A stretch of 34,954 bases of DNA from a virus, in IMG/VR virus record IMGVR_UViG_3300045955_000402, positions 1 to 34,954 of that record; one strand, given 5' to 3'. Each line of letters opens with the position of its first letter. Position 1 is the first letter of the stretch. Made by a program: the position numbers and the translations under genes. Below are positions 7,002-13,640 of this stretch, piece by piece. The notes under the pieces were generated by a model. It did not search any database and was not told the DNA's origin. It saw nothing but the letters and a program-made list of their open reading frames with translations.

Positions 7002-7364
7002 ATGAGACGCACACGCACGTTCTACGGCCCCGGCTGTCCCCACTGTGGGCACCTGTACGCCACCCGCGCCCAGGCCAGACGCCATCAGTGCGATCCGCAG
7101 GAGCGGGAGCGCTGGCAGGCCCACCTCCAGCCGCCCACAGGCACGCCACCGGGCACGGTCGATCTCGGCAACGGCTTCGTGCTGCGGCTGCCCACGGACG
7201 ACGACGAACCACCCCACCCGGCGGGAGCCTGCAGGCTCCCCCGCGTGCTTCCGTCCTGCTTCCGCACTCGCCCAAGCGCAGAGCCTCTCACTCTGAAATT
7301 CCCCTGGTTTTTCAGAGGCTTCTTGCCATGCGAAACTCCCAGCATCCAACTGTTTCCATGTTGA
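7002..7364 (+). CDS. Small zinc-finger protein with a replaced C-terminus
   Basis: A 120-residue frame. The N-terminal 75 residues look genuine: FYGPGCPHCGHLYATRAQAR then RHQC is a C2HC-type finger, and PGTVDLGNGFVLRLPTDDDE follows. From about residue 74 the frame enters hairpin-rich DNA (7221 onwards) and becomes Cys/Pro/Phe-rich without protein character. I infer that an insertion replaced the original end of the gene. The AGAGG used as ribosome site is itself the last stem strand of element A. The protein may still fold at its N-terminus. Confidence 0.5.
   Translation: MRRTRTFYGPGCPHCGHLYATRAQARRHQCDPQERERWQAHLQPPTGTPPGTVDLGNGFVLRLPTDDDEPPHPAGACRLPRVLPSCFRTRPSAEPLTLKFPWFFRGFLPCETPSIQLFPC
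7223..7318. repeat. Hairpin cluster, possible eroded third element
   Basis: It contains a perfect 18-base palindrome, GGGAGCCTGCAGGCTCCC (7223-7240). At 7282-7320, AGCCTCT pairs with AGAGGCT, or alternatively CTCTGAAA with TTTCAGAG. The right flank TTTTTCAGAGG matches the right end of element A (TTTCTCAGAGG). This suggests a shortened relative of elements A and B, but the inner hairpin is not conserved, so the link is tentative. Confidence 0.35.
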
Positions 7365-7365
7365 C

Positions 7366-8113
7366 ATGCTCCTCGCCCTGAAGGACGAGGATTCCGGGGA
7401 GCAATTCCCCGTTCCTGTTACTTTTTATGCTGCCCGGAGGGAGTTTGTTGGCTTGGTTTTCGCTCATGCAATCCCCCTAACCGATGTCAAAGGAGGACAT
7501 CCATTGCACAATGCGCCGCAACTCCTCAAAGGTATGCTTGTACTTGATCTTATTGGCTCGCCAGGAGATCACTGCAACATTGCCTTTGACATAGCCAAGC
7601 TTGGGGACAAGACGATCAAGCGTTGCTGTGCTATCAACACGTTTTCCAGTGTTATAGGTCAAAGGGATGTCAAACACAGGACAGCGCTCAGGGATCACTA
7701 TGTCAGCCAGAGTGATGTTAAAGGGAATACCAAGCTTTTTCGCACGCTCCTTGGCTTTATGCAGCATGCGGTAGGCACAATGAGTCCGTTTGTATTCACG
7801 CTGATAGGCTTTTGCTTGTTCCTGATTTGCCAGATAGCGCGCACGTCGTTCGTCTTTATGTGCTTCGTAGTACAGATGTGCGGCGACTGGATCATACATG
7901 GAACCAGCTTCCCCCCCAGGACTCATGCTTTTCGCAGGCGTTTAACGTCTCCGTATGCCCTACGGCGACAAGAAAAGTGTACCTCAGTATGCCAAACAGA
8001 AACAGTGCACAAACATTGTACAACCTGGGGAAAAACCCTGAACAAAGCTGTGCGTGCTCGTTGGCACGCACGTTTCTTCCTCTCCGGCCTGAACGCCGGA
8101 GTTCCCAGAAACG
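7366..8113. mobile_element. Hairpin-bounded element B carrying an HNH gene
   Basis: The left end follows TTGAC with CCTCGCC-CTGAAG-GACGAGG (one mismatch) and then GGGGA-GCAAT-TCCCC. The right end is TGCGTGC-TCGTTG-GCACGCA (8051-8070), then CGTTTC/GAAACG enclosing CTCCGGC-CTGAAC-GCCGGAG (8082-8101). The right-end architecture, loop sequences and linker lengths match element A while the stems differ by compensating changes. An HNH nuclease gene lies inside in reverse orientation; there is no transposase or TnpB. About 305 bases from 7900 to 8205 contain no other gene, only these hairpins and the promoter of the next gene. Confidence 0.5.
7477..7899 (-). CDS. HNH endonuclease of the homing type
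   Basis: A protein of about 140 residues, the only minus-strand gene of good quality inside the early region. The N-terminus is a basic helix (DERRARYLANQEQAKAYQRE). The core PERCPVFDIPL, STATLDRLVPKLGYVKGNV and ISWRANKIKYKHTFEELR matches phage HNH nucleases that usually read CPVxGxPL...SLDRIxPxxGYxxGNVxxIS. I chose the ATG at 7899 because a G-rich ribosome site (GGGGGAAG) lies about ten bases upstream; the frame extends nine codons further. Its base composition is more AT-rich than its neighbours, a sign of transfer. It probably nicks or cuts DNA to spread itself, and may also mobilise the surrounding hairpin-ended DNA. Confidence 0.8.
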   Translation of the reverse strand: MYDPVAAHLYYEAHKDERRARYLANQEQAKAYQREYKRTHCAYRMLHKAKERAKKLGIPFNITLADIVIPERCPVFDIPLTYNTGKRVDSTATLDRLVPKLGYVKGNVAVISWRANKIKYKHTFEELRRIVQWMSSFDIG

Positions 8114-8138
8114 AGGGAACTGATGGACAAAAAGTTTC

Positions 8139-8166
8139 TTGCAAGGAAATTTTAAAGGTGTAGAAT
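8139..8166 (+). promoter_or_regulatory. Promoter and palindrome before the second XRE gene
   Basis: TTGCAA (8139-8144), a 16-base spacer and TAGAAT (8161-8166) form a good promoter. The -35 is part of CTTGCAAG (8138-8145), a perfect 8-base palindrome inside a near-symmetric TTTC...GAAA context, possibly an operator for the XRE protein encoded 40 bases downstream. Confidence 0.5.
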
Positions 8167-8205
8167 TTCCGCTTACCGGATACCATGACGGAAGGGGGAG
8201 GCCCT

Positions 8206-8415
8206 ATGGGACTGAGACTGCGGGAGATTCGCAGGTCCAGAAAAGCCAGCCAGGAAAGCTTTGCCCGCATCCTGGGCGTAGCAACCTCGACGTACTGCAA
8301 ATACGAACATCACACCATTGCGATCACAGCACAACAGATACAAAAACTGGCAAGTGAATTAGGGCTGCCTATCGCACGCTTTTTTGAGGAAGACGAGGAT
8401 GAGCACGCCAGATAA
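8206..8415 (+). CDS. Second XRE-family helix-turn-helix regulator
   Basis: A 69-residue Cro-like protein: MGLRLREIRRSRKASQESFA, then RILGVATSTYCKYEHHTIAI as the HTH, and LASELGLPIARFFEEDEDE. I chose the ATG at 8206 because GGGGGAGG lies four bases upstream; an ATG at 8185 lacks support. It has its own promoter and overlaps the next gene. It resembles the minus-strand regulator at 5427 in size and fold but not in recognition residues, so the phage has two separate small repressor-like proteins. Confidence 0.82.
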   Translation: MGLRLREIRRSRKASQESFARILGVATSTYCKYEHHTIAITAQQIQKLASELGLPIARFFEEDEDEHAR

Positions 8416-8650
8416 AGAGCAAATTCGGCACTGGTTGCAGAGTTTCCCGCCACGCCTGGAGGTAGAACACACGGACGACAACATGGTCAAAGGAGAAACG
8501 CAGACAACAAGACAGGACCGCATCTTCAAAAGTCTGATCTATGATCTCTCGCTGGCCATCGATGAGTTCGGCTATGAAGCCGTGTACTTCGGAGTGGGCT
8601 GCGAGGTCTTCCCGAATGCGGTCGATGGCTGGCAGGGCAATGATCATTGA
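8399..8650 (+). CDS. Small protein overlapping the XRE gene, function unknown
   Basis: An 83-residue protein starting MSTPDKEQIRHWLQSFPPRL. The ATG at 8399 lies within the last codons of the XRE gene and uses a GAGGAAGACGAGG ribosome site, so translation is coupled. The C-terminal half (FKSLIYDLSLAIDEFGYEAV) looks like an amphipathic helix pair. No motif is recognised. The tight linkage suggests it works with, or modulates, the regulator. Confidence 0.65.
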   Translation: MSTPDKEQIRHWLQSFPPRLEVEHTDDNMVKGETQTTRQDRIFKSLIYDLSLAIDEFGYEAVYFGVGCEVFPNAVDGWQGNDH

Positions 8651-8711
8651 GCACGAAGCCAGCAGGTATGCGCAAGATACCCGCTGGCCAGCACCAAAGA
8701 AAGGAGCGCAC

Positions 8712-9722
8712 ATGCTCTCAAATATTCACTTTACCGTAGAACGCTATCAGGTACATCCCGGCGAGGCGCAAACGTGGGTTAACAACGCCCATTATGAAGG
8801 CCAACGGCCCATTCGTGAGCATCATGTCGAGTTTTTACGCTATCTCATCAGCATCGCCAAACACCGCCCTGGCACGGAGGTGGCCCTGGCCATTCATGGC
8901 GGACGGGAATACATCATTAACGGCAATCATACGTTGCATGCCATCATCCGTGCCGACAAACCCCTCTGGGTCACGCTGCAACGCTATCACGTCAGCAGTC
9001 CCAACGAGATCGACATGCTCTACAACACGTTTGACCGGCAACTCCAGCGTAGCCCCAGGGACATGCTGAAAGCCTATGGCTTTGCCGAGCACAGCGGTCT
9101 CAGCCAGCGACAGGGGGAGGTCCTCTTTAGTGCCATGCGCCTTGTCCTCTCCGGCTTTGTCTATAGCACACCCAAGGCCATCAAAACACATGGCTATCTG
9201 CGGGATAACGAATTGCTCTATCTGGCGGCCCTGAAATGGACCAATGAGGCGACGTGGTTTGTCCGGGATATCGCAGGCTGTCAAAAGCGCTGGCATGACT
9301 ATCTGCTCAGGCAACCCATCCTCGCGATGGCCCTTGTCCAGTATCGCTTCAATCCCGGCATGGCCGAAACCTTCTGGCATCAAATCGCCCATGAAGACCA
9401 TATTTTCCCGTCCCATCCGACGCGGTTGCTGGCGAAGTGGTTTCAGACGGAGGCCCATGTCCAACGGCGCAGCGCTGTCGAGCTGGCATATATCACCGCC
9501 GTTGCCTGGAATGCTATGTATACGGAACGCAGTCGTGGAAACGTCTCTATGCCATCGACAGAGATTCCGATCCTGATCGAAGGAACGCCGTATAGTCGCA
9601 AAACGGCCATGCGGTTCATTAATGAGGACTGGCATTTGACCGATGAGCCCGTGCCCTATGATGAACCATCGTTCAGGAGGACTCTCGGTGCCGCCGCATG
9701 GTTCGCTGCAGGACTTAGATAA
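8712..9722 (+). CDS. ParB-like nuclease-domain protein
   Basis: A 336-residue protein. Residues 1-100 resemble the ParB/sulfiredoxin fold: FTVERYQVHPGEAQTWVN, the strand EVALAIHGGREY, and INGNHTLHAI near residue 70, where ParB proteins usually have a DGxHR-type motif. The rest is helical without recognised domains, rich in His and Trp (FWHQIAHEDHIFPSHPTRLL). AAGGAG five bases upstream fixes the ATG. ParB-like phage proteins bind DNA or use CTP/ATP; here the Asn-Gly-Asn-His variant makes the activity uncertain. It follows the regulators and precedes zinc-finger and HTH genes. Confidence 0.65.
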   Translation: MLSNIHFTVERYQVHPGEAQTWVNNAHYEGQRPIREHHVEFLRYLISIAKHRPGTEVALAIHGGREYIINGNHTLHAIIRADKPLWVTLQRYHVSSPNEIDMLYNTFDRQLQRSPRDMLKAYGFAEHSGLSQRQGEVLFSAMRLVLSGFVYSTPKAIKTHGYLRDNELLYLAALKWTNEATWFVRDIAGCQKRWHDYLLRQPILAMALVQYRFNPGMAETFWHQIAHEDHIFPSHPTRLLAKWFQTEAHVQRRSAVELAYITAVAWNAMYTERSRGNVSMPSTEIPILIEGTPYSRKTAMRFINEDWHLTDEPVPYDEPSFRRTLGAAAWFAAGLR

Positions 9723-10125
9723 ACAGCCAATCGTGCATGATTCGCATGATTCGCTGCAGGACTTAGATAAACAGCAGAGGCTGTGCCCTCGTTGTCATAG
9801 GCCGTCCGTCCCCAATCGTCGATTATGTGAGATATGTATGGAGAAGGACCATACCGCCTATTGGAAAACCGTCTCGCAAGGCATCTGCAAAGACTGCAAG
9901 AAAGCGCCAGCCCTCGAAGGCAAGCGCCGCTGTGCCGATTGTGCAGAGAAAATGCGGCAAGACTCTGCCGCACGTTATGCGCGCATGAAAGCGAAAGATA
10001 TCTGTACCTACTGTCGTCATCGCAAAGCGATGCCGCATCGCGAATTGTGTTTCGGCTGCTTCCAGAAAAAGGCACGGCTAGATCGCTATCGTCGGGAACA
10101 AAAGAAGGCTGCTACCCATGCCTGA
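9688..10125 (+). CDS. Triple zinc-ribbon protein
   Basis: A protein of about 145 residues. I prefer the GTG at 9688 because AGGAGG lies seven bases before it; this overlaps the ParB-like gene by 35 bases. An ATG at 9643 lacks support. Three similar CxxC...CxxC modules follow one another: CPRCHRPSVPNRRLCEIC, CKDCKKAPALEGKRRCADC and CTYCRHRKAMPHRELCFGC. Each should bind one zinc. The N-terminus contains a two-fold repeat (SLQDLDKQ) encoded by an exact DNA duplication. The basic C-terminus suggests nucleic-acid binding. The role is unknown; a related smaller protein is encoded at 21415. Confidence 0.75.
   Translation: MPPHGSLQDLDKQPIVHDSHDSLQDLDKQQRLCPRCHRPSVPNRRLCEICMEKDHTAYWKTVSQGICKDCKKAPALEGKRRCADCAEKMRQDSAARYARMKAKDICTYCRHRKAMPHRELCFGCFQKKARLDRYRREQKKAATHA
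9702..9774 (+). repeat. Direct repeat, 25 bases twice
   Basis: The 25 bases at 9702-9726 are repeated exactly at 9750-9774. The offset is 48 bases, or 16 codons, so the reading frame of the zinc-ribbon protein is kept and the protein gains a second SLQDLDKQ. The first copy also spans the end of the ParB-like gene, including its stop codon. A recent slippage or recombination event explains it. Confidence 0.9.
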
Positions 10126-10354
10126 CTCTTCTCTCTTGACTCCGCACGACGCCGCCCAGTACCTGCACGTCTCGCCGCGCACCCTCACCAAATGGCGCGG
10201 GCAGGGCGGGGGCCCCCGCTACGCCAAAGTGGGCCGCCGCGTGGTGTACCGCCAGGCCGATCTCGAGGCGTGGGTGGAGAGCCAGGTGCGTACCTCCACC
10301 AGTGACCCCGGGCCGCGTGCCACGGCCTGGGCGCTGCCCACGCGCAGGAGGTGA
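10118..10354 (+). CDS. Excisionase/MerR-like helix-turn-helix protein
   Basis: A 78-residue protein with a single winged-HTH module of the excisionase (HTH_17) type: LLTPHDAAQYLHVSPRTLTKW, a Gly-rich turn, then RYAKVGRRVVYRQADLEAWV. This family includes phage Xis proteins and small transcription factors. No integrase is seen in the window, so a regulatory role is at least as likely as excision. The ATG overlaps the previous stop by 8 bases. Confidence 0.8.
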   Translation: MPDSSLLTPHDAAQYLHVSPRTLTKWRGQGGGPRYAKVGRRVVYRQADLEAWVESQVRTSTSDPGPRATAWALPTRRR

Positions 10355-10355
10355 T

Positions 10356-10580
10356 ATGCGCACGGTGTGCGGGATCTGCGGTGTTGCCCTGGTCTGTGCC
10401 GATGACCACGACGACAGCAATGCGTTCTGTAGCGATTGCCGTACCAGGAACTTTGGCGGCCAGAGTTTTCCTGAGATGGACGTGCCGCACATCACCATTG
10501 TCGGGCTGACGACGCGCCAGCGCCAGGCCTATGAGCGGCTGGCTCGCAGACACCGGGAGGAGACCCACGATGCAGGGTGA
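10356..10580 (+). CDS. Small zinc-ribbon protein
   Basis: A 74-residue protein starting MRTVCGICGVALVCADDHDD; AGGAGG lies four bases before the ATG. CGICG...FCSDCRTRN gives one probable zinc site. The C-terminal helix (LTTRQRQAYERLARRHREE) is basic. It overlaps the next gene by 11 bases. It is one of many small zinc-ribbon proteins in this phage; its function is unknown. Confidence 0.7.
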   Translation: MRTVCGICGVALVCADDHDDSNAFCSDCRTRNFGGQSFPEMDVPHITIVGLTTRQRQAYERLARRHREETHDAG

Positions 10581-10791
10581 GCTGTGGCTGCCTGTCCCCA
10601 CCGAGGCGCAGCGCACGCGTGGGCGGGAGCTCTACAACCGGCTGGGCCTGTGTGCCAGCAGCTATCAGACCTGGTTTGCCGAGGGCATCCCGCAGGAGTG
10701 GCTGCGGGCACTCGACGCCATCCAGGCCACGCTGACGGCCATCAAGCGCGAGGCCAGAGACGCGGCGAAGGAGACCCCAGGTGCTCGGTGA
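10570..10791 (+). CDS. Small helical early protein, function unknown
   Basis: A 73-residue protein starting MQGELWLPVPTEAQRTRGRE, with GGAGGAG upstream of the ATG and the start inside the previous gene. It is predicted helical (LYNRLGLCASSYQTWFAEGI, then LDAIQATLTAIKREARDAAK). No known motif is visible. It is part of a tightly overlapping run from 10118 to 11443. Confidence 0.6.
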   Translation: MQGELWLPVPTEAQRTRGRELYNRLGLCASSYQTWFAEGIPQEWLRALDAIQATLTAIKREARDAAKETPGAR

Positions 10792-10873
10792 CGTCTTCCT
10801 CGTGCTGGGCCTGCTGGCGTTCGGGGTGTTCCTGGGGGCCCTGTACGTCGTGCTGTGGAGGGATACCCGATGA
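10781..10873 (+). CDS. 30-residue single-pass membrane peptide
   Basis: GTG at 10781, AAGGAG seven bases upstream, and a stop that shares ATGA with the next start. The peptide is one hydrophobic helix (LGDVFLVLGLLAFGVFLGAL, then YVVLW) followed by RDTR, so it should insert with a positively charged tail. The ribosome site and overlaps on both sides support it as a real micro-protein. It could act as a small membrane effector on the host. The function is inferred only from topology. Confidence 0.6.
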   Translation: MLGDVFLVLGLLAFGVFLGALYVVLWRDTR

Positions 10874-11070
10874 AACATGTGCACCGCATGCGGCCGCTGT
10901 GGCTCTTGCCCACCAGCCCGGCCTGGAATGACGGGTGGTATCAAGTGGTCACGCACGCCCGGTGCAGCGTATGCGGCGCCGAGGCGGTGCTGGCGGGATG
11001 GCAGCACAGGGACAAAGAGCGGGTCGTCGTCACGCAGGAGGGAGAGATCGATGCGCCTGAGCGAGAGTGA
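10870..11070 (+). CDS. Small early protein, function unknown
   Basis: A 66-residue protein (MKHVHRMRPLWLLPTSPAWN...). The ATG shares ATGA with the membrane peptide, with GGAGG eight bases upstream. One CxxC (CSVCGAEAVLAGW) with a nearby His may bind metal. It overlaps the nuclease start by 20 bases. No family is recognised. Confidence 0.6.
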   Translation: MKHVHRMRPLWLLPTSPAWNDGWYQVVTHARCSVCGAEAVLAGWQHRDKERVVVTQEGEIDAPERE

Positions 11071-11443
11071 GTACCAGTACCTCCTGGCCCGCAGTGGGCA
11101 GCCCATGCCTGACAACGTGGCCGAGGCGCGGTTCCAGGCGCAGGTGGTGCGGCTGGCGCGGGAGCTCGGCCTGGTGGTGCATCACCACTATGACGCCCGG
11201 AAAAGTAGCCCGGGCTGGCCGGATTTGGCCATTGTGGACCCCCGGCCAGTGGGGTGGACAGGGCCTATCGGTGAGACGCAAGGGATGCCGTATGTATACC
11301 TGGTGGAGCTGAAAACGGCAAGGGGCAAGCTGACGCGGGAGCAGGAGCTGTGGCTCAGGGCCTTACACGGCAAGACGGTCGTGGCGGAGTGTTGGCGGCC
11401 TGGTCAGCTCCAGGAGATTCTCGCCAAGCTCCGTGGTGCCTAG
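11051..11443 (+). CDS. VRR-NUC domain nuclease
   Basis: A 130-residue stand-alone nuclease of the VRR-NUC (PD-(D/E)XK-like) family. The core is SSPGWPDLAIVDPRP (around residues 52-66, catalytic Asp) and YLVELKTARGKLTREQELWL (around 82-101, the ELK triad), followed by a helix. The length is typical of phage copies, which cut branched or Holliday-like DNA. I chose the ATG at 11051 because of GGAGG upstream. It fits the replication-recombination part of the early operon just before the primase and helicase. Confidence 0.85.
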   Translation: MRLSESEYQYLLARSGQPMPDNVAEARFQAQVVRLARELGLVVHHHYDARKSSPGWPDLAIVDPRPVGWTGPIGETQGMPYVYLVELKTARGKLTREQELWLRALHGKTVVAECWRPGQLQEILAKLRGA

Positions 11444-11496
11444 TGCCCATTCCTGCCGCGCTCCAGCAGGTCCTTGATGGCCGTGAGCGTCAGGTC
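11440..11496 (-). pseudogene. Gene fragment related to the coiled-coil gene at 24552
   Basis: Read on the minus strand the DNA encodes SLHIDLTLTAIKDLL, then ERGRNGH and a stop. The gene at 24552 ends EHIDLTLTAIKDLLGRDNGR. The DNA is also nearly identical across the ACGCTCACGGCCATCAAG segment. An in-frame TAA lies just upstream of the fragment and there is no start codon, so this is a broken 3' end of a paralogue. It overlaps the VRR-NUC stop codon. Confidence 0.75.
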
Positions 11497-11511
11497 AATG
11501 TGGAGTGAGGG

Positions 11512-11745
11512 TTAGGGTTGCAGGCTCCGGCGGTGCTTTTCCAGGGTACACAGCATCCGTACCAGCCCGGCAAAGCCCTCGGGCTGGCGCTTGCACCACT
11601 CCAGGAGGTCTTCCGGCATGTGGATGTGCGTATCCACCATGCGGTTCGGTTTCCGTGCCGGGCCGCGCTTCTTTTTGGGAGGGCTGTCTGATGGTTCTGT
11701 GAGCGTTTCCATGCAGAAAGCATAGACATTTGTTTTCCACCTCAC
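11512..11745 (-). CDS. Ribbon-helix-helix-like small regulator
   Basis: A frame of up to 77 residues, counter to the surrounding early genes. The start is uncertain: GTG at 11745 or ATG at 11712, neither with a good ribosome site. After a basic linker (PPKKKRGPARKPNRMV) comes DTHIHMPEDLLEWCKRQPEG, which resembles the strand plus first helix of ribbon-helix-helix DNA binders, then FAGLVRMLCTLEKHRR. The other two minus-strand frames here look like shadows. A repeated TTACCAT in the promoter region that it shares with the primase gene could be its operator. Confidence 0.5.
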   Translation of the reverse strand: MRWKTNVYAFCMETLTEPSDSPPKKKRGPARKPNRMVDTHIHMPEDLLEWCKRQPEGFAGLVRMLCTLEKHRRSLQP

Positions 11746-11760
11746 AAGCCGTGGGGCTTT

Positions 11761-11791
11761 TGCTATACTCTGTTACCATTCAATTTACCAT
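11761..11791 (+). promoter_or_regulatory. Promoter and repeat before the primase gene
   Basis: TGCTATACT (11761-11769) is an extended -10 element. TTACCAT occurs twice just downstream (11773-11779 and 11785-11791), 12 bases apart, or one helical turn, which is typical of ribbon-helix-helix operators. ACTCT and AGAGT flank the repeats. The same nine bases TGCTATACT occur in the promoter of the HNH island at 31299. Confidence 0.5.
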
Positions 11792-11816
11792 AGAGTTTTG
11801 CATAAAGGAAGCAGGG

Positions 11817-12389
11817 ATGTCCAACATTCCTGATGCGCAGCGACATATCTGGTACACCCCGGCTGAGATTGCCGCATGGCTTGATGGAAAACAGCATGGC
11901 AAGAAATGGCGTGCCCGCTGTCCGGTCCATGGTGGTGACAATGCGAGTGCCATGGGCATTGCGCAGGGCCGTGATCGCCAGGGCAATCCCATGACGCTGC
12001 TGCACTGCTTTGCCCACCAGTGCGCCATTGAGGACATCTGCGCCGCACTCGGCATCGAGGTGCGCAACCTGTTTTGCGTGCACCCCCTCTATGCCAGGAA
12101 CGCCCCACCCCGGGGGCGTAGTCCACGTATCTCCCGCCTGGCCGCTCTGGAGATCGTCAAACCGGATGACATCGCCCAGGTGATGCTGGAAGAGATGATC
12201 GTCAGTGACCCTGACTTTATCCAAACCTGTGCCCCGGCACGGGCGAAAACGTGGGAGCTTGCCTCACGCTCCGCCCATGCCAAGGCGAAACTGACACAGG
12301 CGCTGCACACGTCTGGCATTCATCCCGCCCGCTTTTTGACAGTCTTAGAGCAGGAACAGGGGGACAACGATGCCACTCACGGATCGTGA
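11817..12389 (+). CDS. Primase-like zinc-finger protein
   Basis: A 190-residue protein. The N-terminal half is like a CHC2-type primase zinc domain: KKWRARCPVHGGDNASAM (Cys35, His38), then MTLLHCFAHQCAIEDICAAL (Cys64, Cys69) and GIEVRNLF. No TOPRIM or catalytic primase domain follows, so it is either a primase accessory protein or a helicase-loading protein that recognises DNA. The C-terminal half is helical. AAGGA lies upstream of the ATG. The stop lies 20 bases inside the helicase gene, so the two are co-translated. Confidence 0.72.
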   Translation: MSNIPDAQRHIWYTPAEIAAWLDGKQHGKKWRARCPVHGGDNASAMGIAQGRDRQGNPMTLLHCFAHQCAIEDICAALGIEVRNLFCVHPLYARNAPPRGRSPRISRLAALEIVKPDDIAQVMLEEMIVSDPDFIQTCAPARAKTWELASRSAHAKAKLTQALHTSGIHPARFLTVLEQEQGDNDATHGS

Positions 12390-13575
12390 CCATGAATTGC
12401 TTGAAACACTCGAAACGCAACCGGGAACCGATTTTTGGATGCTTGATCAAACCGTGCGCGAGGTGGCGGCCATCCGGCATGACAAAATTGCGTGGGCGCG
12501 GGCGGTCACCGCTGCGAACAAGGAACCGCGCCTGGCCGTGCGGGCCTGGATCGAGGCCGTGGAGGACGTGGCGGCACGTCGCAATGGACACCACGCGCAG
12601 ACAGAACCACGCTGTGATCCATTTGCCTTTACGGATGCGGCAGCCATTATGAGCACGGTGATGACTCCACGCCGCTGGCTGCTTCCAGGCGTCATTGCCG
12701 ATGGGCTCACCCTCCTTGGCGGCTCACCCAAGGGCGGCAAAACCTATCTGGCATACGCCCTTGCTCTCGCTGTCGCAACGGATGGCCTGTGGTGTGGACA
12801 CTGGAAACCAGATGCTGGGAAGGTCCTCTATATCTCTCTGGAAGACGACATGGACGATACGCATTTGCGGATTGACGAACTCATGCCACAGGCAACACTC
12901 CATCCAGGCCAGCTCATCTTCTTGCATGGGGCCTCAGCGCTGCCCTCCTTTAGTGATGGACTCATTGCCTGGATGGGAGAAGCGATAGCCTTACATCATC
13001 CGCGGCTCATCATCATTGATCCTATTTCCTATCTGTATGTGCTGAAAAAGAATGGCAACCAGTTTGAAGAAACCAAAGATATGTTAGTGCCGTTGCGCGA
13101 GCTTGCCAAAAGTCAGCATTGTTCGATGGTGTGTCTGGATCACCGGCGTAAGCGCTCGCGGGATGATGTGCTGATGGTGGACACCCTGTATGGCTCAGTC
13201 GCCAAGCAGGCGGTGGCCGATGGCCTGATTATGGTCAATCGAGACCACGAGGATATTGAACTTGATATGACCATCCGGCACGGGCAAGAACAGAAGATGT
13301 ACATCAAGTTTACCTTCGACGGTGGGCGGTGTTTCCTCCAGTACACCGGCGGCGCACCAGAGATGAACAACTATGGCGACATGCGCACGCGCGTCCTGGA
13401 GAGCCTGCGCCGCTCTCCCGCGCCACTGACCATCGGGGACCTGCTCAACGAACTGGAACTGACCGATAGCAGGCAGACGCGTAAGAATCTGAGTCTTGTA
13501 CTCTATCGCTGTGCCAAAGTTCGCGAAGTGGAAAAGCTCTCACGAGGACGCTTCATTATAGGCGAGGGCGATTGA
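12370..13575 (+). CDS. RepA-like (AAA_25) replicative helicase
   Basis: A 401-residue RecA-fold helicase. Walker A is GGSPKGGKT at residues 117-125, Walker B is RLIIIDPIS at 212-220, and the segment around LYGSVAKQAVADGLI is typical of RepA/AAA_25 proteins. The N-terminal 95 residues are helical. The C-terminal 60 residues (APLTIGDLLNELELTDSRQT) look like a winged helix. It should form a hexamer and unwind the fork. It follows the primase-like gene and is followed directly by the iteron region. Confidence 0.85.
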   Translation: MPLTDRDHELLETLETQPGTDFWMLDQTVREVAAIRHDKIAWARAVTAANKEPRLAVRAWIEAVEDVAARRNGHHAQTEPRCDPFAFTDAAAIMSTVMTPRRWLLPGVIADGLTLLGGSPKGGKTYLAYALALAVATDGLWCGHWKPDAGKVLYISLEDDMDDTHLRIDELMPQATLHPGQLIFLHGASALPSFSDGLIAWMGEAIALHHPRLIIIDPISYLYVLKKNGNQFEETKDMLVPLRELAKSQHCSMVCLDHRRKRSRDDVLMVDTLYGSVAKQAVADGLIMVNRDHEDIELDMTIRHGQEQKMYIKFTFDGGRCFLQYTGGAPEMNNYGDMRTRVLESLRRSPAPLTIGDLLNELELTDSRQTRKNLSLVLYRCAKVREVEKLSRGRFIIGEGD

Positions 13576-13640
13576 ACCTCTCCCGCTAAGCCTACGGCTC
13601 TAGCTGGAGCACTGTGCGCGAGGTTTGGTAGTCCGCTTTG

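Noticed and set aside
7366-8113. IscB/IsrB-type OMEGA system
   Set aside because: The HNH protein is about 140 residues with no RuvC parts, far shorter than IscB or IsrB.
11510-11520. Telomere-like GGGTTAGGGTT
   Set aside because: Only two units in the middle of the window; more likely chance or a recombination joint than a telomere.
11730-11816. Upstream extension of the primase-like protein
   Set aside because: These 29 codons span promoter-like and repeat DNA; the ATG at 11817 with AAGGA upstream begins the conserved protein.
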